Position numbers and translations under genes: made by a program. DNA of 64,000 bases from Pseudomonas sp. BGr12 (GTDB taxonomy: Bacteria > Pseudomonadota > Gammaproteobacteria > Pseudomonadales > Pseudomonadaceae): positions 12,714 through 76,713 of the forward strand of contig NZ_JALRNF010000033.1 of NCBI RefSeq assembly GCF_030272895.1, read 5' to 3'. The stretch's first letter is position 1. Each line of letters starts with the position of its first letter. Shown in pieces: positions 46,713 through 56,323 of this stretch. The notes under the pieces are model-generated. The model ran no database searches. It worked only from the letters and a program-made list of their open reading frames with translations, and had not been told where the DNA came from.

Positions 46713-48245
46713 TCAGGCCCCCAACCCGACCGTGGTGCGCAGGCGTCCTTCGACCCGCCGCTTGAGCCGTCGCTGCTCGATCAGCAAGCGCGACCCCTTG
46801 CCCGCATTGGCCCGTCCCCAGTCCTCGAGCAGTTCAAGGCATGAATGATCGATGTAGCTGAGGTTGGCCAACGGCACATGCAGCGTTGTGCCCGCCGGAA
46901 TGCCTTCGAGCACCCGGGCCAGCGCCGGCACCTTGAGAAAAGTCGCCGCGCCGCTCAAGCGCAGTTCCCTATGTCCGGGCGCATCGAGGCTGGCCACGCT
47001 GATCTTCAAGCGTGCGGCCTTGAGCGCCAACTTGAGCAGGGTCAGGGCAAAACCGAGCAGCACACCGGTCAACAGGTCGGTGAAGATGATTGCCAGCGCC
47101 GTGGCTGCGTAGGTGAACATCGGCATCCGGCCGTAGCGGCCCAGGCCACGGAATGCCGTGAAGTCGACCAGTTTGAAGCCGGTGTAGACCAGCACACCCG
47201 CCAGGCTCGCCACCGGGATCTGTTGCAGCACACTACTCAGGACCACCACGAACGCCAGCAACCAGACGCCGTGCAGAATCGCCGAAAGGCGTGTCCGGGC
47301 GCCGGCCTGGACATTGGCCGAACTGCGGACGATCACCCCGGTCATCGGCAGCGCACCGAGCACGCCACAGAGCATGTTCCCCAGCCCCTGGGCTGACAGT
47401 TCTCGATCGAAGTCCGAGCGCTGGCCGTTGTGCATGCGATCGACCGCGGCAGCGGACAACAGGGTTTCGGCACTGGCGATGAAGGCCAAGGCAAAGGCGG
47501 CGACCAGCAGGTTCGGGTCAGCGAGGTTGAACAGGTCAGCCGGGTGCAACCAGCCGATGGCCTGGCTCAGGTCCGCCGGCACCTGGACCCGGTTCACCGG
47601 CAATGCCAGGCCGATGCAGATGGCCGTCATCAGGGCGACGCCGAGCAGTGCTCCGGGTACAAAGCGCAGCGATTGCGGTCGCAACCGCTCCCATCCCCAC
47701 ATCACGGCGATGGTACCGAGCCCCAATGCGCCGGCCTGCCAGCCGTTACCCTGGCTTTGCAGCGGCAAGGCCTGGGTCAGGGTCGCCGGGAACCCCAGCA
47801 GGTTGGCCAGCCCCGACGGCTGCGGCGCACGGTCGAACATCACATGCACCTGGGACAACACGATCAGCACACCGATGCCGGCGAGCATGCCGTAGACCAC
47901 GGCGGGCGCCGTGACCCGGAACCAGCAGCCCAGACGCAAGCGTCCCGCCAGCAGTTGCAGCAACCCCGCCAACACCAGGATAGGCCCCAGCATCGCCACG
48001 CCATGCTGGCGCACCAGCTCGAACACCAGCACCGCCAGGCCCGCCGCCGGGCCGCTGACCTGCAGGGGCGAGCCGGCCAGCCAACCGACCACGATGCCAC
48101 CGATGATCCCGGTAATCAGGCCCTTGGCCGGGGGCATGCCCGAGGCAATGGCGATGCCCATGCACAAGGGCAGGGCAACCAGGAATACCACCACTGAAGC
48201 CAGTAATTCGCGCGGCAATGCCGCTTTGATCTGTGTCGTGTTCAC
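46713..48245 (-). CDS. SulP family anion transporter
   Basis: 510 residues, about 12-14 membrane segments and a C-terminal STAS domain (about 400-500, LHVPLANLSYIDHSCLELL). SulP signature near VVVFLVALPLCMGIAIASG. Its neighbour is a beta-carbonic anhydrase; such SulP-CA pairs suggest bicarbonate rather than sulfate transport (inference). A GTG at 48245 with AAGGAG upstream is chosen; the frame to 48362 is not protein-like. Confidence 0.87.
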   Translation of the reverse strand: MNTTQIKAALPRELLASVVVFLVALPLCMGIAIASGMPPAKGLITGIIGGIVVGWLAGSPLQVSGPAAGLAVLVFELVRQHGVAMLGPILVLAGLLQLLAGRLRLGCWFRVTAPAVVYGMLAGIGVLIVLSQVHVMFDRAPQPSGLANLLGFPATLTQALPLQSQGNGWQAGALGLGTIAVMWGWERLRPQSLRFVPGALLGVALMTAICIGLALPVNRVQVPADLSQAIGWLHPADLFNLADPNLLVAAFALAFIASAETLLSAAAVDRMHNGQRSDFDRELSAQGLGNMLCGVLGALPMTGVIVRSSANVQAGARTRLSAILHGVWLLAFVVVLSSVLQQIPVASLAGVLVYTGFKLVDFTAFRGLGRYGRMPMFTYAATALAIIFTDLLTGVLLGFALTLLKLALKAARLKISVASLDAPGHRELRLSGAATFLKVPALARVLEGIPAGTTLHVPLANLSYIDHSCLELLEDWGRANAGKGSRLLIEQRRLKRRVEGRLRTTVGLGA

Positions 48246-48433
48246 CCTGTCACTCCTTCTTTCAAGGTTTACGGCCATTCCAATGGCCGACAGCACTCTT
48301 CCCTGGCGCACAGGCAGGCGCAGGCCGCCAGCGGGCTGGCAAAGGCAGTCAGGGAAATTCAAGGCAGCCGATGACCAGGCCGCACCCGTGGGGTGCAGCC
48401 GTCAATCAGCGTGTTGCGGGAAGCGAGGGACGC

Positions 48434-49153
48434 TTAGTAGCGGCCTCTCGGGGTGGCGCTAGGGATTGGCTGGCCAGCAGCCAGGGGCAGGAAACGGTCG
48501 CTTGCGGCGTCGTAGGCTTCGATCTGGCTGGTTTCGATGTCGTAGATCCAGCCATGGATGTGCAGCTGGCCGGCCGCCAGGCGCGAGGCCACCGAAGGGT
48601 GGGTGCGCAGGTGGTGCAACTGGGCGATGACGTTTTCCTTGGTCAGCACCTGCATGCTTTCATGCTCGCTGCCGCAGGAGCAGTTGTCCTCGACCACCGT
48701 GCGGGCGACCTCGGCATGACGCAACCAGGCCTTGACCGTCGGCATCTTCTCGAGGCTGTTGGGGTTGAGCACCGCACGCATGGCGCCGCAATCGGAGTGA
48801 CCGCAAATGATGATGTGGTGCACGCCCAGGGCCAGCACGGCATATTCGATGGCAGTGGACACGCCACCGTTCATCTGCCCGTAGGGAGGCACGACGTTAC
48901 CCACGTTACGGGTAACGAACAGGTCACCAGGGGAACTCTGGGTAATCAGCTCGGGCACAATGCGCGAGTCGGCGCAGGTGATGAACATCGCACGAGGCGC
49001 TTGCGCGGTGGCGAGCTTCTTGAACAGCTCCTGCTGCTCGGGGAAGACTTCATGGTGAAACCGCAGGAAGCCGTCGACGATGTGCTTCAGGGCGGCATCG
49101 GCGTTCTCGGCGGGGGCAGCCGGGACGGCCTTGGATGGGTCCTTGACGGGCAT
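48434..49153 (-). CDS. Beta-carbonic anhydrase
   Basis: 239 residues. Zinc and active-site residues C60, D62 and R64 (CADSR) plus H119 and C122 (GHSDCG), the plant-type beta class. There is no signal peptide. It interconverts CO2 and bicarbonate and precedes the SulP gene on the same strand by 188 bp. It corresponds to the PA0102 position. Confidence 0.93.
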   Translation of the reverse strand: MPVKDPSKAVPAAPAENADAALKHIVDGFLRFHHEVFPEQQELFKKLATAQAPRAMFITCADSRIVPELITQSSPGDLFVTRNVGNVVPPYGQMNGGVSTAIEYAVLALGVHHIIICGHSDCGAMRAVLNPNSLEKMPTVKAWLRHAEVARTVVEDNCSCGSEHESMQVLTKENVIAQLHHLRTHPSVASRLAAGQLHIHGWIYDIETSQIEAYDAASDRFLPLAAGQPIPSATPRGRY

Positions 49154-49316
49154 GATTCATCCTCTTTGACGGTTTTTTAGGTTAAGTCCATTTTACCGGG
49201 TTGATGATTCAAACAGCGCATGACTTTTGGATGACCTGCGCGCGCCAACAATCACATCATTTGTTGACTGAATTCCTACACTACTCGGAAAAACTTAACT
49301 CAAACTGAATTGCGAG

Positions 49317-49340
49317 GCTCTAGAACGGGCGTTCCAGAGC
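49317..49340. terminator. Stem-loop downstream of the radical SAM gene
   Basis: GCTCTAGAAC (49317-49326) pairs with GTTCCAGAGC (49331-49340) with one mismatch, across GGGC. It lies in the 247-bp gap between the radical SAM gene and the carbonic anhydrase gene. No clear T-run follows. Confidence 0.4.
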
Positions 49341-49400
49341 GTCAAAGAGCCATCTCAATAATATCAAAAAAGCATCAATGGCCAATACCCACTACCGAAA

Positions 49401-50459
49401 TCAGAGCAACGACATCTGCCGGCCCGGGGGGCAAAAGGCACTGCAATCGAGCCCGTAGCCTTCGCGCCGGTTGAGCCCCAGGCGCCGAATGGCCTTGCTG
49501 AAACGCTGCGCCAACAGCTCGGCGAATACACCTTCACCACGCATGCGCGCACCAAAGCGACTGTCGTACAGCTCGCCGCCCCGGCTCTGGCGGATCAGGC
49601 TGAGGACATGGCTGGCACGTTGCGGGTAATGATCCTGCAACCATTGCTCGAACAGCGGCGCGACTTCCAGCGGCAGGCGCAACATCATGTACGCCGCACT
49701 CAGGGCGCCATTGTCCCGGGCTGCCTCCAGCAGGTGCTCAAGCTCACTGTCGTTGATCATCGGGATCATCGGCGAGCACAGCACCCCGACCGCAATGCCT
49801 GCCTCACTGAGCACGCGTATAGCCCGCAACCTGGCCTTCGGCGCTGCCGCCCGGGGTTCGAGGGTGCGCTTGAGCTCGTCATCGAGCGTAGTCAGGCTGA
49901 TCATTACCGACACCAGGCGTTGCCGGGCCAGCTCGCTGAGCAGGTCCAGATCGCGCAGGATCAGCGAGCCCTTGGTGACGATGGTGACCGGGTGACGGTA
50001 ACGCAGTAGTACTTCCAGCAGACGCCGGGTCAGTTGCTGCTCACGTTCGATGGGCTGGTAGGGGTCGGTGTTGGAACCCAGGTTGATCGGCGAGCAGACA
50101 TAACCCGGCTTGCTCAATTGCTGCTCCAGGACAGCAGCGGCATTGGTCTTGGCAATCAGCCTGGTTTCGAAATCGAGCCCTGGAGACATGTCCCAATAGG
50201 CATGGCTGGGTCGGGCGTAGCAGTAGATACAGCCATGTTCGCAACCGCGATACGGATTGATCGAGCGGTCGAAGGGCAGGTCGGGTGAGGTGTTGCGGGT
50301 AATGATGCTCTTGGCTGTCTCCATGCGCACTTCGGTGCCCTGGGTCAGGGGCACTTCCTGGTACCAGCCATCGTCTTCGGCCACCGAGTGGCTCGGGGCA
50401 AAGCGGTTGTGAGGATTATGGGTCGTGCCGCGTCCTCGCTGGGGAGCTGGAGCAACCAT
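49401..50459 (-). CDS. PA0069 family radical SAM protein
   Basis: 352 residues. The [4Fe-4S] cluster motif CEHGCIYC (C73, C77, C80) and SplB-like layout (SINPYRGCEHG, then VTIVTKGSLILRDLDLL) place it in the radical SAM superfamily, related to spore photoproduct lyase-like enzymes. Substrate unknown, DNA repair is suggested by its control: a perfect LexA box lies 14 bases upstream of the ATG. Confidence 0.85.
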   Translation of the reverse strand: MVAPAPQRGRGTTHNPHNRFAPSHSVAEDDGWYQEVPLTQGTEVRMETAKSIITRNTSPDLPFDRSINPYRGCEHGCIYCYARPSHAYWDMSPGLDFETRLIAKTNAAAVLEQQLSKPGYVCSPINLGSNTDPYQPIEREQQLTRRLLEVLLRYRHPVTIVTKGSLILRDLDLLSELARQRLVSVMISLTTLDDELKRTLEPRAAAPKARLRAIRVLSEAGIAVGVLCSPMIPMINDSELEHLLEAARDNGALSAAYMMLRLPLEVAPLFEQWLQDHYPQRASHVLSLIRQSRGGELYDSRFGARMRGEGVFAELLAQRFSKAIRRLGLNRREGYGLDCSAFCPPGRQMSLL

Positions 50460-50472
50460 ACTGCACCTGATA

Positions 50473-50488
50473 CTGTTTTTTTATACAG
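50473..50488. promoter_or_regulatory. LexA (SOS) box upstream of the radical SAM gene
   Basis: CTGTTTTTTTATACAG fits the CTGT-N8-ACAG consensus perfectly and is flanked by A on the left and TA on the right, as in extended SOS boxes. It lies 14 bases before the start codon of the minus-strand radical SAM gene, where LexA would block transcription. Confidence 0.85.
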
Positions 50489-50529
50489 TAAACCAGCCGA
50501 CAGGGATGATCCAGCCCCGCTCGGCGGAT

Positions 50530-52560
50530 TCAGTCGGCAAGTCCGTACCAGCGCAAGAATGGCAGCGCACTCAGCGGTCGATTGAGAAACGCTTCGACAC
50601 CTGTGCGAATCGGGCGAGCGGCGCCCGGCGCGAACACTTCATCCTGCAATGCTAGGCCGGTCGCCCGGTTCTTCAGACCTTCCTGTTCGAAGCGGCTGAA
50701 CAGGTCGAAGGCATGGACATCGGCCCAGAGATAGCCGTAGTAGCCCACGTCATAACCGGTAACCAGGTGATCGAAGGCATGCATGGGCCGTTCAAATGCG
50801 GCCAGCGGCCAGGCGCCCGCTTTGCCGAAGCTGTCTTCGACTCTTTGCTGCACGGCACGACCATCGTCAGGGCTGCCATGCAGGTCGAGATCGAACAGCG
50901 ACTTGGCCAGTTCGACTGCCAGCTTGGGACGCTCCTGCGCTTGATACCGATCGAGAACAGCCTGCAGGGTGTGCACCGACAACGACGTGCCACGCTCAAA
51001 GTGCGTCGAAATACTGGCAAGGTATGACGCAGACCAGCACCAGCGCTCAAGCAATTTGCTGGCAATCTCGAAGCCACCCGGACCCAGCTTCTGTATATCG
51101 GACAGGTGATAGTTGGCGGTCCGCACCAGCAGGTGGTGCAGGCCATGACCGAACTCGTGGAACAGCTTGCGCAGATCCAGGTGGGTCAATAGCGGTGGGG
51201 CACTGCCCTGGCCCGGAGCAATGCTGGTGAACAACGCAGCGGCAGACGTATGGTAGATCCCGTCGGCATCGGTATGACGATTGCGCAAGTAACTGGTCCA
51301 GGCTGCTTCGGACGGCTTGCCATCCCTGGCGATGGCATCGATGTAGAGGTACCCCAGCAATGCGTGGTCTTGCACCGCTTCAAACGCGAGAACGCCGGGT
51401 TCCCAGATGGAGATGTCCGACGCCGGGGTCAGCACCAGTCCGAACAGGTTTCGAGCCAGATCGATCAATGCGCTGACGATTGCAGGCAAGGGGAAGAAGG
51501 CACGCAAATCATCCTCTGACACACTCAGCGGTGTATGCCCCATCTGTTTGCGCAGATAGACCACATCCCAGGGCTGTGGCTGCACCAGGCCCTGTTGCTG
51601 GGCAGCAGCTTGCAATTGCTGTCGCTCCCTTTCCAACCCGGGGCCAGCCTGGCGCGCCAGGTCTTCGAGGAAGGTCACGACCTGCTCGGGTGATGCGCCC
51701 CCTTTGAGTTGTAGATTGAACTGCGGGAACGACGCAAAGCCGAGCAAGCGCGCCTTTTCCTGCTTCGTTTCGGCCAAGGCCTGGAGCACGCCAGCATTGT
51801 CGTATTGAGGATCAGCGCTTGCACCCCGGGTCAGGTAGGCTCGATAGAGTTGCTCACGCAGGGCCCGGTCTTGTGCATGTTCGATGACGGCCAGGTAGGG
51901 GGCCTCCTCCAGGGTAATCAGCCAGCCGCCCAGGCCCTTGGTCGTTGCTGCCGCCGCCATCGCCGCCTTGTTGAGCGCAGGTATGCCGTGCAAGCGTTGT
52001 TCATCCATGATGTGCAGGCTCCAGTTATCACTGGAACGGCTCATGTTGATGAAAAATGCCTCGTTCAGAGAGCTGACCTGCTGCTCCAACGCCTGCAAGC
52101 GCGCACGTTGGTGTGCTGGCAGGTGGACACCAGACAGGCGAAAGGCGGTGAGTGTACGGTGCAGCGCCGCCTTGCCATGCCAGTCCAGGTTGCGGCCATG
52201 GGCGCTGGCGGCAAAGCGCTCATACAGGTGCAATAACTCGACGTTTTGCAGTTTTTCCCGGAAAAACGCCTGGACCCGGTCCCAACATTCAAAGGTAATC
52301 TTCTGCCACTCACCTTCGGCACGAAAACCCAGGGGAACGATGCTGTTCAAGGTGTTATTGAGGCGCGCATCCAGCGCATCGATGGCCAGCACCAGTCCAT
52401 CCCAGGTCGGCAAGCGACGCTGGTGGTCGATGATGGTATTGATTGCGATACGGGTGTCAGCGATGAGCTGGTCGATAGCCGCGCGCACGTGCTCGATGCG
52501 CACTACGGCGTAGTCAATCGGATCATCGTGGTGCGCCAGCAGGGGGTTGTCACTGTTCAT
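50530..52560 (-). CDS. Second M3 family oligopeptidase (PrlC paralogue)
   Basis: 676 residues. Zinc motif HEFGH with a downstream Glu in GGFEIASKLLERW, as in oligopeptidase A, and shared blocks with PrlC (KSLFDLDLH, GYYGYLWADVHAFDLFSRFE). It lacks a signal peptide, so it is cytoplasmic. It lies just downstream of the prlC-yheV unit but beyond a terminator. Divergent sequence and visibly less GC-ending codon use than neighbours suggest an old duplication or acquisition. Substrate range unknown. Confidence 0.85.
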   Translation of the reverse strand: MNSDNPLLAHHDDPIDYAVVRIEHVRAAIDQLIADTRIAINTIIDHQRRLPTWDGLVLAIDALDARLNNTLNSIVPLGFRAEGEWQKITFECWDRVQAFFREKLQNVELLHLYERFAASAHGRNLDWHGKAALHRTLTAFRLSGVHLPAHQRARLQALEQQVSSLNEAFFINMSRSSDNWSLHIMDEQRLHGIPALNKAAMAAAATTKGLGGWLITLEEAPYLAVIEHAQDRALREQLYRAYLTRGASADPQYDNAGVLQALAETKQEKARLLGFASFPQFNLQLKGGASPEQVVTFLEDLARQAGPGLERERQQLQAAAQQQGLVQPQPWDVVYLRKQMGHTPLSVSEDDLRAFFPLPAIVSALIDLARNLFGLVLTPASDISIWEPGVLAFEAVQDHALLGYLYIDAIARDGKPSEAAWTSYLRNRHTDADGIYHTSAAALFTSIAPGQGSAPPLLTHLDLRKLFHEFGHGLHHLLVRTANYHLSDIQKLGPGGFEIASKLLERWCWSASYLASISTHFERGTSLSVHTLQAVLDRYQAQERPKLAVELAKSLFDLDLHGSPDDGRAVQQRVEDSFGKAGAWPLAAFERPMHAFDHLVTGYDVGYYGYLWADVHAFDLFSRFEQEGLKNRATGLALQDEVFAPGAARPIRTGVEAFLNRPLSALPFLRWYGLAD

Positions 52561-52631
52561 AGCGGTTCCAGTGTGGGTGATGGGAACCATCACTCTGGAA
52601 CCTGCGGTGGGCGCTTCGGCACTAATTAAAT

Positions 52632-52661
52632 GGCACCCGGGGCAGTGAATCCCCGAGTGCC
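52632..52661 (-). terminator. Terminator after the prlC-yheV unit
   Basis: GGCACCCGGGG (52632-52642) pairs with CCCCGAGTGCC (52651-52661), one mismatch. On the minus strand it is followed by ATTTAATTA. It ends the prlC-yheV transcript before the paralogous peptidase gene. Confidence 0.75.
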
Positions 52662-52668
52662 GTTACCG

Positions 52669-52950
52669 TTACTCGGCCGGCTTCTTCAGCTTGGGATTAG
52701 GGAAGAACTGCACCGTCTGCACCTTCGCCGCAGCCGGCTTCTGCTCCACCTGGTTGACCCGGGTACCCAGTTCCTTGGGCACCGACAACCCCTGTTCGTT
52801 GAGGGTGTCGGAGAACCCGCAGGCCACGCACTCACGATGCGGAACGCTGTCTTCGCTCCACATCATCAGCTTGTCCGGCTCGCTGCACGCCGGGCAGACC
52901 GCCCCGGCGATAAAGCGTTTTTTCGTCTTGTTCACAGGCGCATCACTCAT
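52669..52950 (-). CDS. YheV family zinc ribbon protein
   Basis: 93 residues. N-terminal zinc ribbon with CPAC and CVAC pairs (about residues 19-22 and 41-44) and a variable tail. It overlaps the prlC stop by 4 bp, so translation is coupled. YheV-type genes commonly follow prlC in gammaproteobacteria. Function unknown. Confidence 0.87.
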   Translation of the reverse strand: MSDAPVNKTKKRFIAGAVCPACSEPDKLMMWSEDSVPHRECVACGFSDTLNEQGLSVPKELGTRVNQVEQKPAAAKVQTVQFFPNPKLKKPAE

Positions 52951-54998
52951 GCCGCCGCATCCTCACTCAGACCACTGTGGCGCAAGAGTGCATCGATTGA
53001 CGGCTCACGGCCACGGAAGTCGACGAACAGCAGCATCGGCTCCTGGGAACCCCCGCGGGCCAGGATGGCTTCGCGGAACGCGCGACCGGTTTCAGCATTG
53101 AGCACGCCTTCTTCCTCGAAACGCGAGAAGGCGTCGGCCGAGAGCACTTCAGCCCACTTGTAGCTGTAGTAACCCGCCGCGTAACCACCGGCGAAAATAT
53201 GCGCAAAGCTGTTGGGGAAGCGGTTGTACGCCGGCGGGCGCATCACCGAGACCTCGTCGCGGATGCCTTCGAGCACTTGCAGCACACTGCGGCCATCGCC
53301 GTGGTGGGCATGCAGTTCGAAGTCGAACAGCGAGAACTCCAGCTGGCGGACCATCATCAGGCCGGACTGGAAGTTCTTCGCCGCGAGCATTTTCTCCAGC
53401 AGGTCCTGGGGCAGGGCGGCACCGGTTTCGTAGTGACCGGAAATCAACGCCAGGCCTTCGGGCTCCCAGCACCAGTTCTCCATGAACTGGCTTGGCAGCT
53501 CCACGGCATCCCAGGCCACGCCGTTGATGCCGGAAACACCGGCATGTTCGATGCGGGTCAGCAGGTGATGCAGGCCGTGACCGAACTCGTGGAACAGGGT
53601 GGTGACTTCATCGTGGGTCAGCAGCGCCGGTTTGCCGGGGGCTGCCGGGGTGAAGTTGCACACCAGGTTGGCCACCGGGCTCTGCAGCTCGCCGTCCGCG
53701 GCGCGGCGACGATCGCGGGCGCCGTCCATCCAGGCACCGCCGCGCTTGTTGGCGCGGGCATAGAGGTCGAAGAAGAAGCGCCCGACGTGATGGCCGTGCT
53801 CTTTGATTTCGAACAGGCGCACGTCCGGGTGCCAGGTATCGAAGCCCTTGAGCTCGTTGATTTCGATGCCATAGAGACGCTGGACAATGCTGAACAGGCC
53901 GGACAGCACCTTGTCGATCGGGAAGTAGGCACGCAGGGTTTCCTGGGAAACGCTGTAGCGCTGCTCGCGCAGCTTCTCGCCGAAGTAGCCGCTGTCCCAG
54001 CTCTGCAGGTCAGGGCAACCCTGCTCGGCGGCATAGGCCTTGAGCTGGGCCAGGTCCTGGGTGGCAAACGGCTTGCTGCGCTGGGCCAGGTCGCGCAGGA
54101 AGCTCAGCACCTGATCGCTGGACTCGGCCATCTTGGTCGCCAGGCTCAGTTCGGCATAGTTGGGGTAACCGAGCAGCTCGGCCAGCTCCTGGCGCAGGTC
54201 GAGGATCTCGCGCATCACCGGGCCGTTGTCGAACTGGCCGGCATTGGGGCCCTGGTCGGAGGCGCGGGTGCAGTAGGCGGCGTAGATCTCTTCACGCAGG
54301 GCACGGTCCTGGGCGTAGGTCATCACCGCGTAGTAGCTGGGGAATTCCAGGCTGATCAGCCAACCTTCGAGGCCCTTGGCCTGGGCGGCGGCGGCCATCT
54401 GCGCCTTGGCCGAATCGGTCAGGCCGGCCAGCGCGGCCTCGTCCACGACATGCTTGGTCCAGGCCTGGGTGGCGTCGAGCAGCTGGTTGGAGAAGCGACT
54501 GCCCAGCTCGCTCAGCTTGCTCTGCACTTCGGCGTAGCGCTGCTGCTTGTCGGCCGGCAGGTCGATACCCGACAGGCGGAAATCACGCAGGGCATGTTCG
54601 AGAATAGTCTTTTGCGCCACATCGAAGCCGGCAGCCTCGGGGCTGGCGATCAGCGCCTCGTAGGCCTGGAACAGCTCACGGTTCTGGCCCATTTCGGTGG
54701 AATACGCGCTCAATGCCGGCAGGCAGGCCTCGTAGGCTTCGCGCAGCTCGGCGCTGTTGCACACGGCATTGAGGTGACTGACCGGGCTCCAGGCGGCGCC
54801 CAGGCGGTCGTTGAGTTCGTCCATGGCCAGGATCAGGCCTGCCCAGGTCGGGTTCTGGCCCTGGGTCTTGAGGATCTCGGCAATGGCGGTACGGTTGTCG
54901 GCCAGGATCTGTTCAATCGCCGGCTGCACATGCTCGGCGCGGATCGCCGAGAAGGGCGGCAAGTCATAAGACTGCAGTAGCGGGTTGGTCGCACTCAC
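52947..54998 (-). CDS. prlC: Oligopeptidase A
   Basis: 683 residues, M3A metallopeptidase. HEFGH motif with the third ligand in AVELPSQFMENW, and the conserved C-terminal YNRFPNSFAHIFAGGYAAGYYSY. It degrades short peptides, including signal-peptide fragments, in the cytoplasm. A GTG start at 54998 gives MSATNPLLQSYDLPPF and has AAGGTG upstream; the frame to 55025 is rejected. Confidence 0.93.
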   Translation of the reverse strand: MSATNPLLQSYDLPPFSAIRAEHVQPAIEQILADNRTAIAEILKTQGQNPTWAGLILAMDELNDRLGAAWSPVSHLNAVCNSAELREAYEACLPALSAYSTEMGQNRELFQAYEALIASPEAAGFDVAQKTILEHALRDFRLSGIDLPADKQQRYAEVQSKLSELGSRFSNQLLDATQAWTKHVVDEAALAGLTDSAKAQMAAAAQAKGLEGWLISLEFPSYYAVMTYAQDRALREEIYAAYCTRASDQGPNAGQFDNGPVMREILDLRQELAELLGYPNYAELSLATKMAESSDQVLSFLRDLAQRSKPFATQDLAQLKAYAAEQGCPDLQSWDSGYFGEKLREQRYSVSQETLRAYFPIDKVLSGLFSIVQRLYGIEINELKGFDTWHPDVRLFEIKEHGHHVGRFFFDLYARANKRGGAWMDGARDRRRAADGELQSPVANLVCNFTPAAPGKPALLTHDEVTTLFHEFGHGLHHLLTRIEHAGVSGINGVAWDAVELPSQFMENWCWEPEGLALISGHYETGAALPQDLLEKMLAAKNFQSGLMMVRQLEFSLFDFELHAHHGDGRSVLQVLEGIRDEVSVMRPPAYNRFPNSFAHIFAGGYAAGYYSYKWAEVLSADAFSRFEEEGVLNAETGRAFREAILARGGSQEPMLLFVDFRGREPSIDALLRHSGLSEDAAA

Positions 54999-55089
54999 GG
55001 TTAAACACCTTGGCAGAAGAAACACTGAACCATCTTAATTACAATCGACGCCGACCGCAGCCCTATCACCACTAAAGAGATCCCCTATC

Positions 55090-55638
55090 ATGGCCATCCG
55101 CAGTTTCCACAACCACACGCCCCGCCTGGGCGAGCGCGCCTTCGTCGACCGCAGCGCCGTGGTGCTGGGCGATGTCGAGATCGGTGACGACAGCTCGGTA
55201 TGGCCGCTGACGGTGGTGCGCGGCGACATGCACCGTATTCGCATCGGTGCCCGCACCAGCGTGCAGGACGGCAGCGTGCTGCACATCACCCATGCCGGCC
55301 CGTTCAACCCGGACGGTTTCCCGCTGCTGATCGGCGACGAAGTAACCATTGGACACAAAGTCATGCTCCATGGCTGCACCCTGGGCAACCGGATCCTGGT
55401 GGGCATGGGCAGTACCATCATGGACGGCGCGGTGGTCGAGGATGAGGTGATCATCGGCGCCGGCAGCCTGGTGCCGCCGGGTAAACGCCTGGAAAGCGGC
55501 TTTCTCTACGTCGGCAGCCCGGTCAAGCAGGCCCGCGCCCTGACCGAGAAGGAGCGCGCCTTCTTCCCCTACAGCGCCGGCAACTACGTCAAACTCAAGG
55601 ACCAGCATCTGGCCGAAGGCTACCACCTGCCTGAGTGA
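55090..55638 (+). CDS. Gamma-carbonic anhydrase family (YrdA/PaaY-like) protein
   Basis: 182 residues with left-handed beta-helix hexapeptide repeats (about 15-135) and histidines for zinc in RGDMHRI and IGHKVMLHGC. Many relatives have little or no carbonic anhydrase activity, so the reaction is uncertain. Divergent from prlC. Confidence 0.87.
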   Translation: MAIRSFHNHTPRLGERAFVDRSAVVLGDVEIGDDSSVWPLTVVRGDMHRIRIGARTSVQDGSVLHITHAGPFNPDGFPLLIGDEVTIGHKVMLHGCTLGNRILVGMGSTIMDGAVVEDEVIIGAGSLVPPGKRLESGFLYVGSPVKQARALTEKERAFFPYSAGNYVKLKDQHLAEGYHLPE

Positions 55639-55667
55639 ACCGGCCCGCAGCCTTTATCGAGACCACC

Positions 55668-56318
55668 ATGCATCAGCAAAACATCCTCTTCGACCTGGAC
55701 GGCACCCTGACCGACCCACGCCTGGGCATCACCCGCTCGATCCAGTACGCCCTGGCCAAGCTCGGCATCGACGAGCCGGACCTGGCGCGCCTGGAACATT
55801 TCATCGGCCCGCCCTTGCTGCAGGCCTTCATGCAGTTCTACGGCTTCGACGAGGCCAAGGCCTGGGACGCTGTGAACTTCTACCGCGAGCGCTTCAAGGT
55901 CACCGGCCTCTATGAAAACCAGGTGTTCGACGGTGTCCATGAACTGCTCATGGCGCTGAACGGGCAGGGCAGGACGCTGTATATCGCGACATCCAAGCCC
56001 TGGGAGTTCGCCCGTGAGATCGCCCGGCATTTCGAGTTCGACCACCACTTCAAGGTGATCTACGGCAGCGAGCTGGACGGCACCCGCACCAACAAGGTCG
56101 AGCTGATCGCCCACCTGCTGGCCGAAGAATCCCTGGACCCTGCGCAGACGCTGATGATCGGCGACCGCAAGCACGACCTGATCGGCGCCCGCAGCAATGG
56201 CCTGGAAGCGGTGGCGGTGGGGTACGGGTTTGGTAGCCATGAGGAACTGGCGGCCGAGCAGCCGGCTTATCACTTTGCCACCCTGGAAGAGCTGCATCGG
56301 GCATTTCTGAGGGCTTGA
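55668..56318 (+). CDS. HAD family phosphatase (phosphoglycolate phosphatase-like)
   Basis: 216 residues. HAD motifs: I (FDLDGTLTD), II (IATSKP), III (K in RTNKVELI) and IV (MIGDRKHDLIGA), with a small helical cap (about 15-85) as in Gph-type enzymes. Substrate unknown. A GTG at 55635 overlapping the previous stop (GTGA) is an alternative start that would add 11 residues and couple translation; neither start has a strong ribosome site. Confidence 0.85.
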   Translation: MHQQNILFDLDGTLTDPRLGITRSIQYALAKLGIDEPDLARLEHFIGPPLLQAFMQFYGFDEAKAWDAVNFYRERFKVTGLYENQVFDGVHELLMALNGQGRTLYIATSKPWEFAREIARHFEFDHHFKVIYGSELDGTRTNKVELIAHLLAEESLDPAQTLMIGDRKHDLIGARSNGLEAVAVGYGFGSHEELAAEQPAYHFATLEELHRAFLRA

Positions 56319-56323
56319 GAGGC

